A DNA stretch of 64,000 nt, taken from assembly GCF_964340395.1 (NCBI RefSeq), contig NC_135559.1, positions 6,360,759 to 6,424,758 on the forward strand, read 5' to 3'. This DNA comes from Glandiceps talaboti (lineage: Eukaryota > Hemichordata > Enteropneusta > Spengelidae). A program made the position numbers and the translations under genes. Below are positions 37,871 through 49,626 of the stretch, one piece after another. Within the stretch, counting starts at the first letter, position 1, and each line of letters opens with the position of its first letter. The notes below the pieces were generated by a model, which worked only from the letters and a program-made list of their open reading frames with translations, was not told the DNA's origin and made no database searches.

Positions 37871-38459
37871 TTGGATACGATTGGAGCAACCAAATGCTGA
37901 CCACATTGTTGGTGCCTACTTATTATAAGAGTGTTGTTTGTAGAGTTTTCTAGTTTTCCACGGTGATTGGTGACTCTCATATATCCAAGACATAACCTTC
38001 GGTGTTTTATTCCAGTAGTAAAGTGTTCTGTTTTCATCATCTCGGAGAAATATACAACTTGAAACTGGTGGTGTGTATTGTGATAACTGACTATTTTAAA
38101 GTTGTCTGTACAAATCATTAGAAGTTATACTATTATAAAATGAACTACGTCAGACATTTCATTTCACATCAAAGGGAATTGAATTGTCATATTATCAGAT
38201 CATCAATGAGCAGCATTGCTTTATCTAATATGATAGAAGACGTATGATTTCTAATTTGAATCGGTGATCTCCAAAACCTTGCAGCTTTTACAACTGAAGC
38301 CATTTGACTTGAAACAAAATATTGCGTGTCGCGACAAATATCTTATTGATATTAATATTGCTCGATTCTATGGCCTGGCTCTACAAAAAATGTATCAACA
38401 GTGTTTGTTTTTTGTTATCTTTGGCGTGACAGTAATCTTACCAGGCTAGCATTACTACA

Positions 38460-39340
38460 TTTTAGTTGTGTAACAACGCATACTTTTTAGGGAATACCAG
38501 TAGATTAAAATTTACTTCAACTTCTTTTAGGTAGTTTGATAAAATAGGACAATCCCAGTAAGATATTTATGAAGGCGGATGAAAATATATTTCAACTTAG
38601 AAGTTTAAGTTGATTTCATTGTTATTTCCGCTTACTACTGTCTATACAACAGGGAGACTTCGAATTATTCTTTGAGGATGGAACAAGGGGCAATTTAAAA
38701 ATATTGATTGAACTTGTAAAAAAAAATCTGACCCGCGTGTCTCGAATTAAACTTGAATGCTTAGCATGTATGCCAGTGTGTGCTCGGAAGTGTAATGCAT
38801 TTAAATGTTTCTTTATTGTATTATATTGTTGTTTTATTTTGTATTTCTTAAACTGATTGGACAGTTCCTGTCGACACCATCAATGAGAAATTTCAAAACC
38901 TAGCCACTTCTGGATTATTGTAAAAATAAAACCAATCAGGAGTTAAACGGTAGGATGGTTGCCATCTCCATGCACACTAGAAATTCCCATTTCTGTTTAA
39001 TATGTTAAGTCAAAACTAATTAATGCCGACTGCAGTAATACAAAATTATACCATGTTGGGGCTATTACTTTGGCAACTTAATCTTTTTGATGTTATGTAT
39101 ATATGTTTGAGGTGTTGGTAATACTGTCGGTACATGTGAGATGATACATCTTACCCATGGCTATCTCTTTGTGCACATATTTCTAATAAGGTGAATAAAT
39201 CACGTATTATGGTATCAGTAAGCTATGTCATTACCTCGTGACGTGAGTCTTTCTTCATTAGTGATTGGTGGCTGACAAGACAGCACAGTGACGACACGTT
39301 TCTTTCAGATAACGTCAGTGACGGTGCCTCACTCTAGCAC
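38460..39340. other. Non-coding stretch present only in duplication unit 1
   Basis: AT-rich sequence without recognised exons. In unit 2 the equivalent point (about 45133) joins directly from the 38365-like sequence to the 39350-like sequence, so this interval was either lost from unit 2 or inserted in unit 1. Confidence 0.55.
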
Positions 39341-40789
39341 TGCAATTATCAATTGAACTAATCAAGGACACGTATAGTTAGTAAATAAAAGTGAGGATCC
39401 AGGAAGGGATGGCAGCATTGCAGGAAGGGCTGGCTGCATTGGACGGTGGGTCATATTTACAAATATATTCTGGCCGAGTGTCATGTTTAAGAAGTCAAGG
39501 GCGGGTCATATTTTACTATAATGTTATCTAACTTTGCATTGTTGTGTGATGTTGATATCCTCGCGGCCCATTGCGGCCATTTTCACATCCAACCGTTGTT
39601 CATCCAACCACAGACTGGAAGGTACGTTGTGTCACGCCTCCGTCTCCGGCCTGCTATTAAGGGTTAACCTATGTGTGAGGGCGTCCCATCACAGCGTACC
39701 GTACAGACTAATCCAGCCAGAGGGTGCGCGAGCATATAATTGATTGATAGATCGAATGATCGACTCGATTGAATGATTCGGTTTTGTGGTTAGGCACAAC
39801 TTATTTTTGTGCGATATTGATAAATTGACTGATTGATTTCTATGGGGATATAAAACTGTTCCCTGGCAACTTATATCTCTTTCAGCTGATTATAATATTC
39901 TCTTCAAATTGATTGACTAAATAAAGATATTCAGTCCAATCTTCTGCTCTTATCTTAATTAAAATATCCCTAGTCTTTTATTGATGCTGTTGGAATTTTC
40001 TAAAGGACGAGGTTGTTAAAAAATATATAGACCAATGATTTGTGAATTGACCCAGGTCTAGGGATTCATTTGTTTGTCGGAGATGACGTTCTTTCATTAA
40101 ATATTCTCCATACTTTAATCCCTAAATCGCATACTTTTAAAATCACAGCCCTTTAGACGCATTTAGAAGGGTCTGCGGCACACTAGTTGATGGCAAATTT
40201 CTAATAATAATGTTTGTTTGTTTTTTGGTTTGTTTTTTTTTCAATTGAAGTGCACCACCAACGACAATTCGTTCAACAACCAGTGATCATGACGGGGCCA
40301 ACTATAGGTACGTGTGTTTCAGTGTCACGACCTTGTCCAGTGACTTTCCGCGATAGATTCGATTGACATATCTAAACACCTTACTAATATAGTGTATCTG
40401 AATTTCTCACTTCCAAGACTAACTTTACACTCACTTTTATGCAATAATGTTTTGAGAAGGAACCTTTTCTATGAACAATGATAAGCATCTGCCATGCAGT
40501 TTCTATATAATATTTATTGCTTTTACATGCTTGACTATGTTGTTAAAGAAAGCTCTCCATATAGTACTAACACCAGACATATATTGATTGGCATATTTTC
40601 AATTTTTGTAGCAGAAGCAATCAAAGTATATGGTATATTTATTATTCCCAATAATCCCTGATTTCTATGCATGGATATGTATTTCCAGCAAACAAGCAAA
40701 CAAAGAATTTTAAAAACTATTTACTGCATTTCAAATAACCAATTGAATTTTTTTTGCAAAAGTGCACAAAATGGAAAATAATGGCACTT

Positions 40790-41050
40790 GATGTCAGGCA
40801 TTATATACAAACCATTACAAGTTATACTGTTATCAAATGAACTATGTCTGGAGTTTAATTTCACATCAAAAAGAATTGAATTGGGAATTCGAAGCAAGTC
40901 ATAATTTCAGCTCAATAAGCAACTTTTCTTTATCTAATGGAAAGCGTGCACGTGTGATTTATAATTTGAACTGGTGATCTCCACATACTTACAGCTTTTG
41001 CAACAAAAGCCAATTGACTTGAAACAAAATATTGCGCTTCGCGCAGTTTG
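40790..41050 (+). repeat. Extra diverged copy of the B4GALNT1 3' flank
   Basis: Blocks such as GGTGATCTCCA, CAGCTTTT and GACTTGAAACAAAATATTGC occur in the same order as at 38110-38335, but with many more differences than the unit 1 / unit 2 comparison. This points to an older duplication event at the same locus. Confidence 0.7.
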
Positions 41051-41965
41051 CCGCGATCAAATAGGTATTTTACGGCAAATCATCGAACAATCGCTACCTC
41101 TCAGTTTTATATTATATATCTTCAATATTATTATTTTCGTATCATGTTGTTTGCTGCAAATATAGACGCAAATCGGTCCAAAGTGATATGAACACCAAAA
41201 GTAATGAAGAGTATACATATCTTGTTATGTAGACATGATTTACAGGAAATTGAGCAAAGTTTTACCATAAATGCTATGAAGGTGTCTGTCGTATGCAAGA
41301 AATGGCTTAATTATGATAGCTCCAGAGTCTAAAGGTCAAGGTCAAAGATCAATATCTTAATAAGAATGCTTGCACTTATAAATATGGGGTAGACACTTGA
41401 ATTGAGTATCTATGTATCACGGTTTATACAAAACACAGAACTAAACAATTGTGACTTTATTACAGTCCGCCATAGTTCGGAAAAGCACATGTAACTTCTA
41501 ATATATCAATACGACAGTGATAAGGCTACTAATAACTCAGAATTGGTATACATATAATTGGGCTAACAATAAAGTAGTTCCAAAAATAATCACACTTACA
41601 GTATTCGAGTTAAGCAGTAAATAGTGATTTTTATCCACACATATGGCTGTCAAAGACCACAGAATTAATATCAATTCCCATGTGGGAAGTAGGCGATCAC
41701 TCCGACTAATGAAATATAGGTAAATAAAGAAATCGAACACGTTTTCACGTCGTATTCGCAACTGACGCCAGATTTTAATCAGATTGGATTAATATCTAAT
41801 AGAGAGAACAGCTTGAAGATAATTCTCTCTAAACGTTCATTCCACATTTCAATATCTGTGTAATATATGAATTGTGTAGGTAGTATATTTAAAGGTGCAT
41901 TATTGTTACATTGCTGGTGAGAGTGGAATCGGTGTTTCTAAAATCATACGTGCTTATCCATTGCT

Positions 41966-42099
<134 letters not shown>

Positions 42100-42330
42100 A
42101 GTATATATGTATATATATATGGAGTATATACACACAAGTACGCATATGTTTAAATTTAACAACATATGAGTGCGATGAGTTATGCGATTTTCAAGAGTAA
42201 ACACCTCATTACAGAACAACACCCACAACAGCTGAAAATAACACCACCCTAAACAATACACTTTTCTCTCAGCAATGATGGCTGTGAAACTCTCACGGGA
42301 AGCGTAATAGTTTTTAATGCATTATCACAT

Positions 42331-43155
42331 AAATACTGTGTGACGTCAAACAGGGCAAATAAAAAATCCATATCACCCCTGTTCTATATTTTTTCATTCT
42401 ACTGTTCGAGTGTTCCTGCTAATCCTACGCTACGGTCAAGTTATCGTAATAATTATATGTATTTTCAAAACGTAAATGGACACATTACGTTACATATATC
42501 CTTGGGTGGCATGAGTTTGGTACGCTGTGGTACTTATTTTTATTTGATAAATGTTATTCTATCTAAAAAGCCTGTAGATTATCGATGTAGCAGCCGGCAA
42601 GCTTACTTCCGATTTTCCATCGAGCTTAGAGCTCCACAGACTTACACAGCCCTAGCAAATATGATTAAAATGACGAAACAAAAGTCCTATTCAGACAAAT
42701 CCTACTTACGTTTTAAACTAAATTTGATATTACACACACTTCTCAAGGTTATAACCGATAATTTTGGTTGAGAAACCACAAAACAGAATGACCGATACAA
42801 TGGAGGTAAGTAGGACCTTGTGACAGGTCACGCATTCACGTAATTTGCGTAGCGATCGGGCACATTTTTTAATACGCGATGAAAGAATATAGTGTGATGA
42901 AACGATGCAGTATTCCAATAACACACTTTAAAATTTTAGAAAAATATGGGGGAATACTTAGTTATGTGAGAAATAATAAAATATAATCCCATGAAATCAA
43001 TGTTTGTTTTATGTGATAATGCTCCTCGTATGATTCCACCATCTACAAATTCTCGCCTACCGGCTCCTTTTTTATTTGTATTAGTCCGCGGAATCATACT
43101 CGGAGGATTATGACGTAAAACTAAGATTGATTTCATGGGATATTATATAAATATC
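42331..43155. other. 0.8-kb insertion upstream of B4GALNT1-like copy 2
   Basis: In unit 1 the sequence runs directly from TAATAGTTTTGAATG into the splice-like tract before the gene. In unit 2 about 825 bp intervene. The insert holds a 143-codon open frame (42340-42771) without recognisable content and an inverted-repeat element at 42986-43141. Confidence 0.7.
42986..43141. mobile_element. 156-bp MITE with ~55-bp inverted ends
   Basis: Starts ATCCCATGAAATCAAT and ends with the inverse complement. The arms extend to GTATGATTCC on the left and GGAATCATAC on the right, with a short unpaired centre. It lies 55 bp upstream of the copy 2 start codon and is absent from copy 1. Confidence 0.75.
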
Positions 43156-43194
43156 TAATCAATGCACATACTGTTCTCAGATCAGCTGAACTCC

Positions 43195-44757
43195 ATGATG
43201 GCACTGTCGACTAAATATAAAACGCTGCAGTGTATTGTAATCATAGCTGTTATAATTGGTGTTGTATTCTTGTATAGACATAATGACTGGAAAACTGTAA
43301 CTGCAACGTACCCTCAACAAGATCAACCTGGCCAACAGCAATACAAGAGCAGAATCCTGTTTACAAATAGTTTTCCAACTGTTACCAGAGATAACATGGT
43401 TATAAAACAAGGGATCCAGAGGCAAAATTTATCATGCAAGTGTGGGAGTGGGGGGAAATCCATGACAGATTTTTTGGACGACCGTAGTAAACAACGCCGA
43501 GAACGTGAATTGACCGAGTGGAAGAGGCAGCAATCGAACGACCCGGTGATGATATGTGAAGCCTTTTCACCATTACGATATCCTGCAGGAGGTGTAACTG
43601 TACAACCACTCAAGTCAACACGTCTACACGGTCTAGAATTACACATCGATAGTACGGATTTTCCACCCGAAGACGAACAGTTTCATATTGTGGTAAGATG
43701 TAAAAATTCGAAAGGTGTGTTAGTTCTATACAAATATGAGGATAATAGGAGTGTGAGAGTTAGTGGAAATAACTCTCCCAAAGTGACTATCATAGCTAAC
43801 AAGAATGAAATACACGCGATCAATACAGTTTTGGCAAATTTAAACTATAAAAGCACAGTTTATGAAATCAATACAAGAGATGTAATCTATGTCACATTTT
43901 TGAACTTTGAAATCTCTATTCATGTTCACATAAAAAAACCTGAAGTACCAAAGTTATACGATCCAGGCCCGTCTGGTGATATCAACTCATTGGTAACTAT
44001 TATCACAAAAACGTTTGAACGGTATGATGCAGTCAAAAAACTCATTTCTAGTGTACACACATTTTATCCAAACATTACCATAGTTGTCGCTGACGATTCC
44101 GAGTTTCCAGAGAAACTCAGCAGTCCTAATGTGAAACATTACATTATGCCTTTTGCGGAAGGGTGGTTCGCTGGCAGAAATTTAGCCCTTAGTCAGGTAA
44201 GAACCAAATATTTAGTTTGGGTAGATGACGATTTTGTGTTCACTAAAGGAACTCGCCTTGAAAATTTCCTCGAAAAATTTCAGCATCCAAACTTAACAAT
44301 CGATGTTGTCGGCGGTACTTTTGGCGACAAGAATGGTAATCCAATGAATTCGACAAATTGCAATGGTTGTCGTACAGTTGAAGTTACTAATAACTATGAA
44401 AACGACGACGGCAACTGTGTGATTGTTAAGCGTAACAATAAATACCATGCTGTGAAAGAATTCCCAAAATGTTTCTTCGCTGATGGCACTACGAATTTCT
44501 TCATGGCAAAAACCAGTTCAACCAGGAGCGTTGGTTTTGATCCATTTTACGAGAGAGTGGGACATCAAGAATTCCATATCGATGGATTGGGAAAACTGCG
44601 TACGATGGGATGTACAGATGTGAACATTTTACACAGTCGAAACACAAATAAAAAGTACAAAGAATATCGGAATCTTGGTGGGGTATTTAACCCAGACCGA
44701 AGTTCATGGAATCGCCACACTCTATTTAAAAATTATTTGAAATGTTTGAACTTTTGA
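43195..44757 (+). CDS. Beta-1,4-N-acetylgalactosaminyltransferase 1-like (GT12), copy 2
   Basis: Close paralogue of the gene at 36317-37870, 520 residues from the conserved ATG pair at 43195/43198. An in-frame ATG at 43162 lies before the splice-like CTGTTCTCAG tract and is absent from copy 1, so it was not chosen. The catalytic domain keeps VVADDS, the WVDDDF metal site and DGLG, and differs from copy 1 at only about ten residues (for example NRMGHE to ERVGHQ, SSC to SSW near the C-terminus). The juxtamembrane part before residue 100 has diverged more, including a rewritten stretch CGSGGKSMTDFLDD. The copy looks intact. Its 3' flank is almost identical to copy 1, pointing to a recent duplication or gene conversion. 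Substrate preference could differ, but nothing visible proves it. Confidence 0.92.
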   Translation: MMALSTKYKTLQCIVIIAVIIGVVFLYRHNDWKTVTATYPQQDQPGQQQYKSRILFTNSFPTVTRDNMVIKQGIQRQNLSCKCGSGGKSMTDFLDDRSKQRRERELTEWKRQQSNDPVMICEAFSPLRYPAGGVTVQPLKSTRLHGLELHIDSTDFPPEDEQFHIVVRCKNSKGVLVLYKYEDNRSVRVSGNNSPKVTIIANKNEIHAINTVLANLNYKSTVYEINTRDVIYVTFLNFEISIHVHIKKPEVPKLYDPGPSGDINSLVTIITKTFERYDAVKKLISSVHTFYPNITIVVADDSEFPEKLSSPNVKHYIMPFAEGWFAGRNLALSQVRTKYLVWVDDDFVFTKGTRLENFLEKFQHPNLTIDVVGGTFGDKNGNPMNSTNCNGCRTVEVTNNYENDDGNCVIVKRNNKYHAVKEFPKCFFADGTTNFFMAKTSSTRSVGFDPFYERVGHQEFHIDGLGKLRTMGCTDVNILHSRNTNKKYKEYRNLGGVFNPDRSSWNRHTLFKNYLKCLNF

Positions 44758-45810
44758 TTGGATACGATTGGAGCAACCAAATGCTGACCACATTGTTGGT
44801 GCCTACTTATTATAAGAGTGTTGTTTGTAGAGTTTTCTAGTTTTCCACGGTGATTGGTGACTCTCATATATCCAAGACATAACCTTCGGTGTTTTATTCC
44901 AGTAGTAAAGTGTTCTGTTTTCATCACCTCGGAGAAACATACAACTTGAAACTGGTGGTGTGTATTGTGATAACTGACTATTTTAAAGTTGTCTGTACAA
45001 ATCATTAGAAGTTATACTATTATAAAATGAACTACGTCAAACATTTCATTTCACATCAAAGGAAATTGATTTAGGAAGGTAGTCGTATTATCGATGAGAT
45101 CATAACTTATTAATATTAATATTGTTCGATTCAATTGAACTAATCAAGGACACGTATGGTTTTGAAAAACTAACGGTCATTGAGGGAGCCTTCAGTAAAT
45201 AAAAGTGATGATCTAGGAAGGGCTGGCAGCATTGGACGGTGGGTCATATTTACAAATATATTCTGGTCAAGTGTCACGTTTGCGAAATCAAGGGCGGGTC
45301 ATATTTTACTATGACTAATTTTGCATTGTTGTGTGATGTTGATATCCTCACGGCCTCTTGCGGCCATTTTCACATCCAACCGTAATTCATCCAACCACAG
45401 ACTTTAAGTCGTGTCACTCTGCCCTCACCGGCCTGCTACTAAGAGTTAACCTATGTGCGAGGGCGTCTCGCCACAGCGTACTTTACAGACTAATCCAGCA
45501 AGAGGGTGCGCGAGCATATACTTGATTGATAGATCGAATGATCGACTTATCGATTATTTGATTGGTTGAATGATTGATCAATTGAATGATTAGATTTTGT
45601 GGTTAGGCACATTAACTTATTTTTGTGCGATATTGATAAATTGACTGACTTATTTCATTGACTAAATAGTATTGAATCATTTATCTTGAATGGTAATCAT
45701 GGCAGCTATTTAACCTTTACAATTTCTTTAATGGGATATATTACAGGACTTGAAGATTTACAGTGAAGAAAACTAGTCTTACAAATATGAACTCTAACAT
45801 TACCAAGAGA

Positions 45811-46732
<922 letters not shown>

Positions 46733-47239
46733 ACTACTTGACCATAGTAACCCTTGCATTACTAGTGTCACAGATGACATATTCATGATTTTGGTAAATT
46801 CAGTATTTTAACTATATCGCATGTCCCACTTTAACTTTAAGGTCAACAGATTCTCTCTCAAGGACTGCAAGGTCAACAGACTCTCTCAAGGATATCGGAT
46901 TGAGACCACAAGAATCCAATCGTACTCAATTACATGAGACGAGAGTCTGCATTTCATAAATAACTAGGATTCATAGTGATCATTTATCAATGTTTTGAGA
47001 ATAGTCTTTTGAGCATAGTAACACCTCTTGAAGACTTTAATATGATTTGTATGAATTATTTCGCCATACTCATGCGTTATTTAGACTTTGAGATCACACT
47101 TGGAACTAGCAGGCAGGCACTTCACTTCGGGGGGGGGGGGGGGTCAATGAACGAGGCATATGCTAAGTGCTTGCCATGTGGTTCTAATGTAGACTTTCGG
47201 CTTGAACATAAACTGTGTGCAGTCTGAGCTCATTCCCTA
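46733..47239. other. No gene recognised
   Basis: Intergenic sequence between the duplication and the 230-bp repeat. It contains a run of 18-19 G at 47130-47148. Confidence 0.5.
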
Positions 47240-47349
47240 AAGTTCACGTAGTGATCCCGGTACAAAAGTTGAGTCGGTACATATGACGTGAGATATGAGA
47301 GTGATTCGAGTGTAGTTAGTTGTTCAGTCAGCTGAATGCGAAGATCAAA

Positions 47350-47365
47350 AGGTCACACTAGGTCA
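47350..47365 (+). promoter_or_regulatory. Perfect DR4 motif (AGGTCA-CACT-AGGTCA), copy 1
   Basis: Two consensus half-sites are separated by four bases, the arrangement bound by RXR dimers of the TR/LXR/PXR type. About 2.3 kb upstream of the UNC93A-like start. Function is inferred only from the motif. Confidence 0.5.
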
Positions 47366-47579
47366 TACATTTACAGCAAACATCGGAACAAGGACTGTGT
47401 CGGAAAATTACATTTAGGTAAGACTGAAACGCTGCAATTTGTATGTTACACTGTCAACATACACACATGAAGTTCAAGTAGTGATCCCGGTACAGAAGTT
47501 GAGTCGGTACATAAGACGTGAGATGTGAGAATGTTACGAGTGTAGTTACTTGTTCCGTCAGCTGAGTGTGAAGATCAAA

Positions 47580-47595
47580 AGGTCACACTAGGTCA
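47580..47595 (+). promoter_or_regulatory. Perfect DR4 motif, copy 2
   Basis: Identical 16-bp motif in the second 230-bp unit, unchanged although neighbouring bases differ between the units. Confidence 0.5.
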
Positions 47596-48118
47596 TACAT
47601 TTACAGCAAACATCGGAACAAGGACTGTGTCGAAAAATTACATTTAGGTAAGACTGAAACGCTGCAATTTGTATGTTACACTGTCAACATACACACATAA
47701 TTTCTGACACGTTTCTCCTTTTTGTATCCATTACATTAGTGTGAACCCAAGTTCGCCTTCTGACTTCGAATTCGACTAAGGGACCGGACAGAATTTACGG
47801 CAGGGGGGGGGGGCTGGGGAGAAATTGGGGGGGCCATGAAAAAAATGGGAGGCTTGAAGGGGGGGCCATGAAAATTCTCATGGTTTGAAAGGGGGGGGGC
47901 CGCGAAATACTTCGTCATTGAAAAAATTTAATATGTTAGAAAATTTAGCATTGCATGAGATAGCACTTGATATCGCCTTTAATATTGAATGTCTACACTT
48001 TCATTTATGTATTAAAATGGAAGTGTGCACGTTTGTATGTACCTATTTAGTGAAGCATAAAAACACTACTCAAGATTAATTTGATACACCCTGAATTACT
48101 CTTATATACTCCAAGTTG

Positions 48119-48373
<255 letters not shown>

Positions 48374-48452
48374 GACCTTTTGGTGAAAAATGTAAATACA
48401 AAAACGTCTGGCCAGATTAATTTAGATAGGTGTTTTATTTCTTTCCTTGACA

Positions 48453-48686
48453 CTATTCTTGAGTTTCACTCTCAGACTCACTAGAGTCTGAAGATGTGAG
48501 ACAAGACTTGTCTTTCTTTCTATCTAAAACCAGTGAAATTAAACTATTTCCCTCCTCAGCATCATCAAATGCATCTATCTGTACTAAATATTGTAAAGCA
48601 TTTAGATGTCTGCGTGGTGTTAAGTGTTTTTTCATCAGTGACTTTGCACTAACTTTGGTAGTTGCCTTCTGGCCGTATATACTCAT
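48453..48686 (-). CDS. Hypothetical 77-codon frame with acidic tail inside the transposon relic
   Basis: Begins MSIYGQKATTKVSAKSLMKK and ends in a serine/glutamate-rich tail (SSDSSESESETQE). A CTGTACAGTGATCAG tract directly before the ATG could be a splice acceptor. Copy 2 of the same transposon family has a different minus-strand frame that also ends in an acidic tail (stop at 52278-52280). It may be the last exon of an element-encoded protein. No domain recognised. Confidence 0.35.
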   Translation of the reverse strand: MSIYGQKATTKVSAKSLMKKHLTPRRHLNALQYLVQIDAFDDAEEGNSLISLVLDRKKDKSCLTSSDSSESESETQE

Positions 48687-48699
48687 CTGATCACTGTAC

Positions 48700-49030
48700 A
48701 GTGTATTGAATACAATTCTGAATTTGCTGTCCCCATCATGAAGTCACAAATGCCTGACACTATAGGTTTAAATATGTATGGTTTTGGAACTGAAAGCATA
48801 TTGATTACATCTAAGTATTCCACAACATTCTGAATTTCTTTGCACTTTCATGAAGTCACAAATGTCTTACATTTACATGTGTATTGGTAATGCATTTGGT
48901 GCAGGAAAGTGAAAGCTATATTTGTCAGACCTCAGTGTGCATAAAATCCTTAGTTTGCTAGCTCTTCATGACATCACAAATGTCTGACATTAGATAGTTA
49001 TTGTGTTATGAGTATAAATAGATATTTGAA
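48700..49030. repeat. Degenerate tandem repeat, ~115-bp unit, three copies
   Basis: The phrase TCATGA(A/C)(G/A)TCACAAATG(T/C)CT recurs at about 48736, 48849 and 48966, and the preceding ATTCTGAATTT in the first two. Located inside the transposon relic. Confidence 0.7.
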
Positions 49031-49626
49031 TACACTATGTAGGTGATGTGATGTCCTTAGATACACCCCACAAATGTCCCCACTACAGTTTTTCACAAAT
49101 CACGCATGTGAATGTGTGTTTACTCTGTGTCTGTGTTTCTGTGTATGTATCAGTGAATGACAGTTAAAACCACCACATCAAATGCCTTGGTATTAAGTGA
49201 TGACTACTTATGGTGTCTAGTTGGGAAATAAACAAGATTATACCACATGTGTATGATTACATGTATGGTCAAAATGTTTTATTTTGGTTTTTTTTCTAAA
49301 AAACTTACTCTACAACTACTAAGTTGTTTGGGCTGAAATAGTAACATAATAGTAGTACCAAAAGAAATAGTACAGTTGTGCTACAGTAACAAAAAAAAAT
49401 TGTACTCTTTTTAGTTAATGTAGGGGGCAGGATATTGTGCACTTTTTTTTTGGGGGGGGGGGCCATGAAATTTTTATACTTTTGAAAGGGAGGGGGGCTG
49501 TGAAATTTTGGTCACAGTGGATGGGGGGGGGGGCAGGAAAAAAAACAAGTCAGAGATAATTTCTCCCCAGGCCCACCCCCTGCCGTAAATTCTGTCCGGT
49601 CCCTAAGGACTTGCACAAAATCAAAT

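Larger units (their letters stand above)
35033..39860 (+). repeat. Segmental duplication, unit 1
   Basis: This block contains, in order, a flank starting TTTCGTATCATGTTGTTTGC, an (AT)n-rich segment, the first B4GALNT1-like coding exon, its 3' flank and a segment around 39345-39860. The same ordered blocks recur at 41137-45660 and, in part, at 45811-46732. Parts absent from unit 2 include about 1 kb (38365-39350). Confidence 0.85.
47240..47699 (+). repeat. 230-bp tandem duplication
   Basis: Unit 1 is 47240-47469 and unit 2 is 47470-47699, about 95 % identical by eye. Each contains a perfect DR4 nuclear-receptor motif and a TTTAGGTAAGACTG segment. No coding content. Confidence 0.85.

Noticed and set aside
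42340-42771. 143-codon frame in the copy 2 upstream insertion
   Set aside because: No recognisable domain, no splice context, absent from unit 1.
43162-43194. Upstream in-frame ATG of B4GALNT1-like copy 2
   Set aside because: Copy 1 lacks it and the intervening sequence contains a conserved acceptor-like CTGTTCTCAG. The shared ATG pair at 43195/43198 is more likely.
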